This document shows positions 1 through 10,500 of a stretch of DNA of 64,000 nucleotides, piece by piece; the stretch's first letter is position 1; each line of letters begins with the position of its first letter. The notes beneath the pieces are model-generated. The model worked only from the letters and a program-made list of their open reading frames with translations. It searched no databases and was not told the origin of the DNA. Both the position numbers and the translations under genes were made by a program. Origin of the DNA: Haplosporangium gracile (lineage: Eukaryota > Mortierellomycota > Mortierellomycetes > Mortierellales > Mortierellaceae); the NCBI GenBank assembly GCA_015499985.1, contig JAAAUF010000013.1, positions 54,362-118,361 of the forward strand. The letters are read 5' to 3'.

Positions 1-2068
1 TGAACTCCTCGCCTCGTTGATAGCCCAGTTCTAGGCGATAAATTCTGCACCAGGACTCTGTGTCGTACATCTCCAGCGTGATGCCATTATAGATAATAAA
101 CCGCTCATCCTTCTCGTTAGTGTTGGTGGGGTCGATCCTGTGGAACACTCCAATTCCATAGTAACTGGCCAGATCGGAGCAGATGGATGGGACTCGGGTG
201 AGAGTGGCTGGCGGGTAAATGTTAGCCTTATCCAAAATCTCTTTGGAAGGAGGCATTTTAAATACCTGAAAAGGGATCCCGTGCGCCGTTTCCCTTTCGG
301 AGCCTACGACAATCTGGGATCCAGTACTGGAGATGGCGATTATAGGCGAGTACTCCTTCAAACTTTCCGGGGCGGTCAGGAAGGGCGAAACGCGAAAAGA
401 GACGCGACCAATGGGTCGAGTGATGGGTCGCGATTTTTTGTTGCCTGCCACGTAGTTTTCAGGAGCGCGCAGATCCCAGAGGTTGATGTGCCCTTCGCCT
501 GGTGTGAAATGGAGTGTTGCGGCATGGTTTTTGGTATCCGATATTTCGTAAGCGAAAATAGTAACCGCCTTTGTTCGGGAAGGCTCGTCGGCTCCGACAC
601 TGATGAAGTAGTCTGGAACGCCATCTCCATAGATAACATGGTCTATAAGCGGCAATCGGTGCATAAAGAGTATTAGACATGCGTGCGTCACTCATGTGTA
701 TTGTCATTGTAACAAGGACAATGCAATAAACTACAATATCTTGTTTGAATTTACCTTTGACGCCAGAGGGCGAATCGAATGCGCTGGCCCCAAGCTCGAT
801 ATAGTGAACTTCAACCGAACCTGCATTGTCGTTATCGTCCGTATTGGTCAAGTTTATCCCCAACCGACAGGAGTCATCGATGTCATCGATGTAGAGTTGA
901 CGATGTATCCTGAGTCGCACATAGTCGTCTTTCGCTAGAAGACATGCGCATGATACGAATACAAGGAAAAGAAAAAGCAAGTTAATGACCGACCATCGAA
1001 TAAAATAAAAACGAGGCCAGTCAAGGAAGGGAAGGGGGTTGATTGCACCTACAAATCGCGCTGAGTTCTTCTGTCCGGAGCGTCGTTTCACATGAGTTGT
1101 CCTATTTAATTGAGTCCCAAGAGAGTAATATTTTAATCATGAGAACTTAAGTCCGTACTTGCAAAAGTTATATACCGCTCAGTTATGAAAAAAAGAGAAC
1201 CCTCTTACCGTCATGAGCCACTCATCCTGGCCGGTACTTTTTCGCTGGACATCAAAGTTCATCGTGAACACCTTGGAATAGTCCAGGTTCTTGAGCGACA
1301 CGCATACTACGATCCAGTACCACCCAATTTCTACACCCTCGAATGTCAGTGCAGAACCCCACAGAGTGCCTGATTCCACGAGTGATGGCTCCTCTAGTCT
1401 AGAAACAACGTTTTTCAAAAAAAACTCATTAGTCGACAATCAAGACTTGCAGCTAAGAGGAATAATATGTGTGAGATTTCACAAAGAAAAAAAAAAGGTA
1501 ACAAGGTGGTGCGCACTTACATGTTATGGCCTTTGGTTTCGAAAGAGCTGTCCTCTGTTGGTGGTCGCATGTACCATCGTTTCGCCACTGCATAATCGAG
1601 AAAGAGCAAACAAAATTGTTGGAGTCTTGGAGTTAGCGTTACCCAGTCTCCCTTATTTTTCTTCTGGCTTGACCCTTTCCCCCGGTCGGGAAATATCCAA
1701 CAAACATAACTCGGCAAGCGAAAACTCAAAACCCAAAAAAAAAAAAAAGAAGAGACAGAGGACTAAGGGAAAGCAAAGAGGAAGAAAAGAGAGATGCTCG
1801 CTTTCGTACCATGGGTAGTGTGTTCTGGCCTTGTCATGTCTGCACGCCATTGAGACAGCTCCATGCTGGTTCGTTTTGCGCGGACGACTTGTTCCACGGG
1901 TAGCGTCAAATCTGGAGACGACTTTTCTGTTTCTGCCTCTGCTTCTTCTGTTTCCTCATGTTGTTCGGTAGTATCTTCGACTTCCTCGTCTGTCCATTGA
2001 GCGTCATCCTCCTCTTGGACTGTGTCGTTGTTGTTGTTGTAGTTGTTGTTATTATTGTGTGTTGACAT
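1..2068 (-). CDS. TRP-like channel, second copy (5' part, runs off window)
   Basis: Mirror image of the first 462 codons of the gene starting at 7572. Inferred exons on the minus strand are 1810-2068, 1521-1587, 1209-1398, 1053-1101, 755-934 and 1-642, continuing left of the window. The only arm difference near it, at 1739, falls in intron 1, so this part encodes the same protein as its twin. It contains the Asn-rich start, the acidic segment and the first WD40-like strands. Whether the copy is complete, and so whether a second channel is made, cannot be seen here. It is transcribed away from its twin across a 5.5-kb symmetrical intergenic region. Confidence 0.8.
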
Positions 2069-4047
2069 GCTTTTTCTTTGTGGAGGGAGAGTCTTCACTC
2101 CTTTTCTCTGGGGGTTGAGTGAAAGGGTATATATACAGGGATAGGGGAAATAGTGGTGCAAGGAATAAAAAGTGAGAAAGGCGTTGGTAGCGGTTGGAAA
2201 AAGCGGTTGAGGGGAGAGACGGAAGAGAAAGGAAGATGAATGTAGAGTGTTGAAGAAAGGAGAAAGAGCGAGGAGATAGAAGAGAGGAAGAGCAAGAGAG
2301 GAGAAAGAGAGAGATGGATAAACTTGTCAAGGAGATATAAAGCAATAAAAAAAAAGCAGCTCTCAGATAAAAGAAGAAAAGGGGTCCATGTGTGTGTGCG
2401 TGCTATTGTTGCTTGATTGAATGTCTCTTTATGTTGTGTGCGGCTGGTGCTTGGATATTTGTTTTCCGTACTGCAACAAATAAACGCACCCAGGAAGGGG
2501 AAAGAAGGTCGTCGGATGTTTAAATCGCAAGTGGAAAACGAAAGGTACGTGTTGCTGCGAATGGAGGCCAAGCAGAAAAGAAAAATTGGCGGCATGCATC
2601 AAGGTACATCAGGGGCAATAGCCAAAAAAAACTAGATCGATTGTTCGAGACCCCTCCTCATTTACCTTATCCCTTCGAATTGCGGGCGCACACAAAGACA
2701 CAATACCCTAGCAACAAACAAATACTTTATTTTTTTGAATATGGTGATTTGTGAGCATGCATGCAAACCTGTCTCTACTTGGCTCCCCCCTTCTCTCTTC
2801 TTCCATCCTTGACCCCCTTGACACTGCCACTCACTTGGACGGTGGCTTGTTTTTGTCTCGACAAAGGAAAAAAGTCTGTATCCTCCCTTTTTGGGAGCAA
2901 AGATCATGATGGTCTAGCCAGCCAAGCCCCGTCCCTCGCAAAAGAAGGGACATGCATGTCACCACCTGTAAACCAATTTTGCTATGACAGTCTCTACTTT
3001 GTGGAATAATTAGAATCTAGATCGATCCTCCCTATCGTTATTCCTTGAGAAACAAATGTACAACCACTGCAGTTTTCTTTTCCGTTTTGTGTATAAGGGG
3101 CTATGTCGGTGGTGGATGTGTATAGCATTGCTTGTCTTCGCCAATCGTTTATTTTGATGAGGATACTGCGCCAGTACATCCCAGCGATGTGACTGAGTAA
3201 GTGGTGCCTGTGATTTTAGTGAGACAAATAATGGAATTGATCAAAGGCAAGGAAAATCTCTGGCCAGATTAGTTCCCAGAAAGTGGCACGTGTTAATCAG
3301 TGAAACATGACTACGCCTCATTCTATCACCACTGCCGATAGCATAGCCCCCCTTTACTGAGACTATGGTCAAGAATGTCCTCCCCTTTGTCATATACCTT
3401 GAAGGCCTCTTCATTCCCTTGACAACCACTGCGGAAGCTGTCGTACCCAACATGCCTCCATGCCCTGCTTTTTTTTCTTGTTCTTAAGCCTATGAGGCAC
3501 TTTTTCTCCATTTTTTCTTAATTCTCGCAAAAATTGCATGGCCATTACTGCAACCCCACCGCGTTTCCATCTACGAGAACGCGTTTTTCCTACTCTTGAC
3601 TCTTATTTTTCTTCCACATAATGATGTTGTAGAGGCAAGGGAGGGGAATGAGGGAGGAACAGCGTGATGATTCTAGTGACATTGTATTCTTTGCTGTCTC
3701 CATTTCTCATACATAACCACAAAAACAACATCGATGGGCAAATGTTTTCAATGGATCATCACTGCACAACAATCTAGCGAGCGATAGCCTTGGATATATG
3801 AAGTCGCATCATTGCTTTCAAGAATCTTACACTTTGAGAAGAGAAGGAAGCGAGAACAGTCCTCATTCGCACATCCGTCCTCCATCCTTTTCTTTTTGCT
3901 GTCCTCACCCTCTTCCACCCTCTCCTTCTTCTTTGACTTGATTCCCCTCGTTCCCTTATATGTTTTGGGAGCCCCGAGCTATTTTTTTTTGCCTGTCTTT
4001 GACAATGCGCCTTTTTGAGAGTCAGCGTTGTCTAGTCATGTTATTGA
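2069..4047. other. Intergenic region, left arm: promoter side and unassigned DNA
   Basis: Mirror of 5593-7571. Next to the gene lies a purine-rich stretch (read as pyrimidine-rich leader on the minus strand) and a TATATA run at 2128-2135, about 60 bases upstream of the minus-strand ATG. The rest has only short open frames without coding character. No RNA gene or transposon terminus was recognised. Confidence 0.6.
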
Positions 4048-4514
4048 CTACCAGTACTGTACTGAGGCTGCGAGAAGTAAATGCCTTATGATCAAATTTG
4101 AGAATAAGAATTGCAGGCGCCTATCGATATCTGGGGTCGAGCCTAAGTAGAAGGGAGAGATTTTGTCCCAGCCCTCATCAGCAAAAATTGTAGACGAGGT
4201 AGCTGAATTCAGAGCCTCGGGCGATGAAGGTGAGGAATGGTGTTAAAAAGGAGAGATGATTGTAGGGGTCCCAGGACAATGGGCCGATAAACTACGTCAC
4301 CAAGGTGACAAGATTAAGGGAGTCTGAGCGTGCAATTGAGTTCACCGAGTGCGAGAAAAGACTGTTACATCTATTGACCTCGATGGGTGATGAGGCACGC
4401 GCCATAAAAAGAAGAAGGTGCACTCTTCAGTCCCTTCAGAGTATTTTAGCAGACCTTGAGCGCACTCCTCTTGGGGTGATGGGTTTGAACACGGTCGAAA
4501 GTGCCAGTGAATAA
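4048..4514 (+). pseudogene. Decayed coding remnant A (unknown family)
   Basis: The plus strand reads through a motif with SKC, KF, NKNCRRLS and GVEP that is also present, about 85% identical in DNA, in remnant B (4906-4979 against 4072-4145). A stop (TAG at 4146-4148) follows GVEPK. After that come a further open stretch ending ...GDEGEEWC, another stop, and in a different frame a 69-codon helical, charged segment ending at 4514. Shared frame and conservative differences between A and B suggest former coding sequence. I do not recognise the family; a mobile-element or multicopy gene origin is possible. Confidence 0.4.
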
Positions 4515-4532
4515 ATAGATAGCAATGTCAAA

Positions 4533-4778
4533 TCAGTTGCTGCCTTCAAATGCACTGTCAGTGGAATGTGTTCTGTCAAACGAATGGCGCACACTCCTTG
4601 ACCCCTGATTAGGAAATATATTTATCGGTTCTCTTTTCCAAAGAATGTGTTCATCGGCCCTAGGCTTGACTCCAGCCATCGACAAGCGCCTGCAGTTCTT
4701 ATTCCCAAATTTGGTCATATGGCATTTGCTTCTCTGACGGCTGGCGTCAAAGGCGGGAGTGGACATAGGACCTCGCTA
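4533..4778 (-). pseudogene. Remnant B, left copy
   Basis: Minus-strand open frame of 77 codons from the ATG at 4766, with the motif SKCHMTKF..NKNCRRLS found also in remnant A. It ends 18 bp from the end of A, so the two remnants lie tail to tail. It differs from its right-arm partner at 4667, 4676, 4679 and 4777; the first three change residues after CRRLS. This is the most diverged part of the palindrome. Confidence 0.4.
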
Positions 4779-4789
4779 AATAGATTTCT

Positions 4790-4850
4790 GTCCGTGCTAG
4801 AGCAACTCAAGATAAAAATAAGGAAGCAGCCCTTAATGGATTTACACGAG
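4790..4850. repeat. Asymmetric spacer at palindrome centre
   Basis: These 61 bases separate the two arms and do not pair with each other (4790 and 4850 are both G). The spacer is A-rich and has no open frame or recognisable motif. It is the only unique sequence in the first 9.6 kb. Confidence 0.93.
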
Positions 4851-4861
4851 AGAAATCTATT

Positions 4862-5107
4862 TTGCGAGGTCCTATGTCCACTCCCGCCTTTGACGCCAGC
4901 CGTCAGAGAAGCAAATGCCATATGACCAAATTTGGGAATAAGAACTGCAGGCGCTTGTCGTTGACTGGAGTCGAGCCTAGGGCCGATGAACACATTCTTT
5001 GGAAAAGAGAACCGATAAATATATTTCCTAATCAGGGGTCAAGGAGTGTGCGCCATTCGTTTGACAGAACACATTCCACTGACAGTGCATTTGAAGGCAG
5101 CAACTGA
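4862..5107 (+). pseudogene. Remnant B, right copy
   Basis: Partner of 4533-4778, read on the plus strand, same motif (SKCHMTKF, NKNCRRLS, GVEP), ending ...AFEGSN. The 74-bp block 4906-4979 is homologous to 4072-4145 of remnant A in direct orientation. No start codon, splice site or complete domain can be defended. Confidence 0.4.
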
Positions 5108-5125
5108 TTTGACATTGCTATCTAT

Positions 5126-5592
5126 TTATTCACTGGCACTTTCGACCGTGTTCAAACCCATCACCCCAAGAGGAGTGCGCTCAAGGTCTGCTAAAATACT
5201 CTGAAGGGACTGAAGAGTGCACCTTCTTCTTTTTATGGCGCGTGCCTCATCACCCATCGAGGTCAATAGATGTAACAGTCTTTTCTCGCACTCGGTGAAC
5301 TCAATTGCACGCTCAGACTCCCTTAATCTTGTCACCTTGGTGACGTAGTTTATCGGCCCATTGTCCTGGGACCCCTACAATCATCTCTCCTTTTTAACAC
5401 CATTCCTCACCTTCATCGCCCGAGGCTCTGAATTCAGCTACCTCGTCTACAATTTTTGCTGATGAGGGCTGGGACAAAATCTCTCCCTTCTACTTAGGCT
5501 CGACCCCAGATATCGATAGGCGCCTGCAATTCTTATTCTCAAATTTGATCATAAGGCATTTACTTCTCGCAGCCTCAGTACAGTACTGGTAG
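5126..5592 (-). pseudogene. Remnant A, right copy
   Basis: Exact mirror of 4048-4514, read on the minus strand, with the same stops and the same 69-codon helical segment (5126-5335). Both arms share the disabling changes, so decay preceded formation of the palindrome or was copied between the arms. Confidence 0.4.
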
Positions 5593-7571
5593 TCAATAAC
5601 ATGACTAGACAACGCTGACTCTCAAAAAGGCGCATTGTCAAAGACAGGCAAAAAAAAATAGCTCGGGGCTCCCAAAACATATAAGGGAACGAGGGGAATC
5701 AAGTCAAAGAAGAAGGAGAGGGTGGAAGAGGGTGAGGACAGCAAAAAGAAAAGGATGGAGGACGGATGTGCGAATGAGGACTGTTCTCGCTTCCTTCTCT
5801 TCTCAAAGTGTAAGATTCTTGAAAGCAATGATGCGACTTCATATATCCAAGGCTATCGCTCGCTAGATTGTTGTGCAGTGATGATCCATTGAAAACATTT
5901 GCCCATCGATGTTGTTTTTGTGGTTATGTATGAGAAATGGAGACAGCAAAGAATACAATGTCACTAGAATCATCACGCTGTTCCTCCCTCATTCCCCTCC
6001 CTTGCCTCTACAACATCATTATGTGGAAGAAAAATAAGAGTCAAGAGTAGGAAAAACGCGTTCTCGTAGATGGAAACGCGGTGGGGTTGCAGTAATGGCC
6101 ATGCAATTTTTGCGAGAATTAAGAAAAAATGGAGAAAAAGTGCCTCATAGGCTTAAGAACAAGAAAAAAAAGCAGGGCATGGAGGCATGTTGGGTACGAC
6201 AGCTTCCGCAGTGGTTGTCAAGGGAATGAAGAGGCCTTCAAGGTATATGACAAAGGGGAGGACATTCTTGACCATAGTCTCAGTAAAGGGGGGCTATGCT
6301 ATCGGCAGTGGTGATAGAATGAGGCGTAGTCATGTTTCACTGATTAACACGTGCCACTTTCTGGGAACTAATCTGGCCAGAGATTTTCCTTGCCTTTGAT
6401 CAATTCCATTATTTGTCTCACTAAAATCACAGGCACCACTTACTCAGTCACATCGCTGGGATGTACTGGCGCAGTATCCTCATCAAAATAAACGATTGGC
6501 GAAGACAAGCAATGCTATACACATCCACCACCGACATAGCCCCTTATACACAAAACGGAAAAGAAAACTGCAGTGGTTGTACATTTGTTTCTCAAGGAAT
6601 AACGATAGGGAGGATCGATCTAGATTCTAATTATTCCACAAAGTAGAGACTGTCATAGCAAAATTGGTTTACAGGTGGTGACATGCATGTCCCTTCTTTT
6701 GCGAGGGACGGGGCTTGGCTGGCTAGACCATCATGATCTTTGCTCCCAAAAAGGGAGGATACAGACTTTTTTCCTTTGTCGAGACAAAAACAAGCCACCG
6801 TCCAAGTGAGTGGCAGTGTCAAGGGGGTCAAGGATGGAAGAAGAGAGAAGGGGGGAGCCAAGTAGAGACAGGTTTGCATGCATGCTCACAAATCACCATA
6901 TTCAAAAAAATAAAGTATTTGTTTGTTGCTAGGGTATTGTGTCTTTGTGTGCGCCCGCAATTCGAAGGGATAAGGTAAATGAGGAGGGGTCTCGAACAAT
7001 CGATCTAGTTTTTTTTGGCTATTGCCCCTGATGTACCTTGATGCATGCCGCCAATTTTTCTTTTCTGCTTGGCCTCCATTCGCAGCAACACGTACCTTTC
7101 GTTTTCCACTTGCGATTTAAACATCCGACGACCTTCTTTCCCCTTCCTGGGTGCGTTTATTTGTTGCAGTACGGAAAACAAATATCCAAGCACCAGCCGC
7201 ACACAACATAAAGAGACATTCAATCAAGCAACAATAGCACGCACACACACATGGACCCCTTTTCTTCTTTTATCTGAGAGCTGCTTTTTTTTTATTGCTT
7301 TATATCTCCTTGACAAGTTTATCCATCTCTCTCTTTCTCCTCTCTTGCTCTTCCTCTCTTCTATCTCCTCGCTCTTTCTCCTTTCTTCAACACTCTACAT
7401 TCATCTTCCTTTCTCTTCCGTCTCTCCCCTCAACCGCTTTTTCCAACCGCTACCAACGCCTTTCTCACTTTTTATTCCTTGCACCACTATTTCCCCTATC
7501 CCTGTATATATACCCTTTCACTCAACCCCCAGAGAAAAGGAGTGAAGACTCTCCCTCCACAAAGAAAAAGC
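5593..7571. other. Intergenic region and 5' leader of the right channel gene
   Basis: Unassigned DNA followed by a strongly pyrimidine-rich tract (about 7310-7500), a TATATA run at 7505-7512 and a short leader before the ATG at 7572. The 166-codon frame at 7045-7545 is made of this pyrimidine tract and is not convincing as protein. Confidence 0.6.
7505..7512 (+). promoter_or_regulatory. TATA-like element of the channel gene
   Basis: A TATATATA run lies 60 bases before the ATG at 7572, just after the long pyrimidine tract. Its mirror copy (2128-2135) has the same place relative to the left gene. Similar TATA runs lie about 100 bases before the BiP and second ABCC starts. Confidence 0.4.
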
Positions 7572-10500
7572 ATGTCAACACACAATAATAACAACAACTA
7601 CAACAACAACAACGACACAGTCCAAGAGGAGGATGACGCTCAATGGACAGACGAGGAAGTCGAAGATACTACCGAACAACATGAGGAAACAGAAGAAGCA
7701 GAGGCAGAAACAGAAAAGTCGTCTCCAGATTTGACGCTACCCGTGGAACAAGTCGTCCGCGCAAAACGAACCAGCATGGAGCTGTCTCAATGGCGTGCAG
7801 ACATGACAAGGCCAGAACACACTACCCATGGTACGAAAGCGAGCATCTCTCTTTTCTTCCTCTTTGCTTTCCCTTAGTCCTCTGTCTCTTCTTTTTTTTT
7901 GTTTTGGGTTTTGAGTTTTCGCTTGCCGAGTTATGTTTGTTGGATATTTCCCGACCGGGGGAAAGGGTCAAGCCAGAAGAAAAATAAGGGAGACTGGGTA
8001 ACGCTAACTCCAAGACTCCAACAATTTTGTTTGCTCTTTCTCGATTATGCAGTGGCGAAACGATGGTACATGCGACCACCAACAGAGGACAGCTCTTTCG
8101 AAACCAAAGGCCATAACATGTAAGTGCGCACCACCTTGTTACCTTTTTTTTTTCTTTGTGAAATCTCACACATATTATTCCTCTTAGCTGCAAGTCTTGA
8201 TTGTCGACTAATGAGTTTTTTTTGAAAAACGTTGTTTCTAGACTAGAGGAGCCATCACTCGTGGAATCAGGCACTCTGTGGGGTTCTGCACTGACATTCG
8301 AGGGTGTAGAAATTGGGTGGTACTGGATCGTAGTATGCGTGTCGCTCAAGAACCTGGACTATTCCAAGGTGTTCACGATGAACTTTGATGTCCAGCGAAA
8401 AAGTACCGGCCAGGATGAGTGGCTCATGACGGTAAGAGGGTTCTCTTTTTTTCATAACTGAGCGGTATATAACTTTTGCAAGTACGGACTTAAGTTCTCA
8501 TGATTAAAATATTACTCTCTTGGGACTCAATTAAATAGGACAACTCATGTGAAACGACGCTCCGGACAGAAGAACTCAGCGCGATTTGTAGGTGCAATCA
8601 ACCCCCTTCCCTTCCTTGACTGGCCTCGTTTTTATTTTATTCGATGGTCGGTCATTAACTTGCTTTTTCTTTTCCTTGTATTCGTATCATGCGCATGTCT
8701 TCTAGCGAAAGACGACTATGTGCGACTCAGGATACATCGTCAACTCTACATCGATGACATCGATGACTCCTGTCGGTTGGGGATAAACTTGACCAATACG
8801 GACGATAACGACAATGCAGGTTCGGTTGAAGTTCACTATATCGAGCTTGGGGCCAGCGCATTCGATTCGCCCTCTGGCGTCAAAGGTAAATTCAAACAAG
8901 ATATTGTAGTTTATTGCATTGTCCTTGTTACAATGACAATACACATGAGTGACGCACGCATGTCTAATACTCTTTATGCACCGATTGCCGCTTATAGACC
9001 ATGTTATCTATGGAGATGGCGTTCCAGACTACTTCATCAGTGTCGGAGCCGACGAGCCTTCCCGAACAAAGGCGGTTACTATTTTCGCTTACGAAATATC
9101 GGATACCAAAAACCATGCCGCAACACTCCATTTCACACCAGGCGAAGGGCACATCAACCTCTGGGATCTGCGCGCTCCTGAAAACTACGTGGCAGGCAAC
9201 AAAAAATCGCGACCCATCACTCGACCCATTGGTCGCGTCTCTTTTCGCGTTTCGCCCTTCCTGACCGCCCCGGAAAGTTTGAAGGAGTACTCGCCTATAA
9301 TCGCCATCTCCAGTACTGGATCCCAGATTGTCGTAGGCTCCGAAAGGGAAACGGCGCACGGGATCCCTTTTCAGGTATTTAAAATGCCTCCTTCCAAAGA
9401 GATTTTGGATAAGGCTAACATTTACCCGCCAGCCACTCTCACCCGAGTCCCATCCATCTGCTCCGATCTGGCCAGTTACTATGGAATTGGAGTGTTCCAC
9501 AGGATCGACCCCACCAACACTAACGAGAAGGATGAGCGGTTTATTATCTATAATGGCATCACGCTGGAGATGTACGACACAGAGTCCTGGTGCAGAATTT
9601 ATCGCCTAGAACTGGGCTATCAACGAGGCGAGGAGTTCACGCTCTGCATCACTCAGAGTCTTCGTGGTCGGTACTTTTGCTGGAACGGATTCAAGGGCGT
9701 CATAAGTATTTGGGACATAGAAACAGGAAGAATCGCGTCCAATATCTATGTCGAGGAGGATCGGGCGGCCACATATGCCGTTTTGTCGCCTGATGAGAGC
9801 AAGGTTGCGATTTCGGTCAAAGGAACTATTCAAATATTTGACACTGTCACAGGCATCAAGATGGGTTCATACTTTGAGGGTGTCGATCGGGACAATATGT
9901 TCGGGATTATCTTTGAGCAGGATCATTTTCTAACAACCAACAGGACCCTGTCGAACACGAACGATGTGTTTATGCCTAACATGAGGAGTGTTGTGAGGGT
10001 GCGCGATATGGTGGTCGTGGAGGACTATTATATTCATGAGGACTATGCTGTTCAGCAACCGCAAACTGGAAACGTCCCATTCTTTACAAACCGTCAGGTA
10101 ATGTCGAGCAAAACTGTGCCTTCTCATCTTGTCCATTTGTCTGAAAATCTGTTGCGAACTAACCCTCTGTTTTTGTGTGATAATAGGGATCGGTGGCCAA
10201 CTTTTTGAGCCTTGGTAATATCTTGTACCCACCCTCCGAGGAATACTCTTGCGGGATCACCAACGACTGTCCCTTGCTGGACCGCCCCTTTGACATCTTT
10301 TATGTCGACTCTGTCCGCACATTTGTCAACTCGGAAGAGATTACCTTTACGGCCTACTCGAGCCAAAAGTACGTGGCGGGCGAGGTAACCCATACCCTCC
10401 AAGTCGGTATTGGGGCTAGCTACGAGGAAATGACCAACACAATGACCCTCATTCTGGGAAAGTCGCTGGAACATCGAATCTTTTGGGTACGCGAGACGTC

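Larger units (their letters stand above)
1..4789 (+). repeat. Left arm of giant palindrome
   Basis: Every position x in 1-4789 pairs with the complement of position 9640-x. I compared several segments base by base (1-60, 2281-2350, 3601-3660 and the central 180 bp) and checked the rest through the identical translations of mirrored open frames. I found five mismatched pairs: 1739/7901, 4667/4973, 4676/4964, 4679/4961 and 4777/4863. The arm starts at the window edge, so its true length is unknown and may be greater. It carries the 5' part of a second copy of the channel gene plus its promoter region. Confidence 0.97.
4851..9639 (-). repeat. Right arm of giant palindrome
   Basis: Inverse copy of 1-4789. 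The arm ends, as far as this window shows, inside exon 6 of the channel gene (partner of base 1). Gene sequence continues beyond 9639, so the real outer breakpoint is not visible and lies beyond base 1 on the left side. Confidence 0.97.

Noticed and set aside
140..676. 178-codon plus-strand frame in the left arm (mirror 8964-9500)
   Set aside because: Antisense shadow of channel exon 6, which encodes WD40-like strands in the other orientation.
4853..4993. Centre of the palindrome as terminal repeats of one transposon
   Set aside because: The repeats are decayed coding fragments with no transposon-like ends or flanking target duplication.
7045..7545. 166-codon frame upstream of the channel gene (and its mirror at 2095-2595)
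   Set aside because: Its second half is a translation of a pyrimidine-rich promoter tract (Ser/Leu/Phe/Pro only). No domain and no splice link to the gene.
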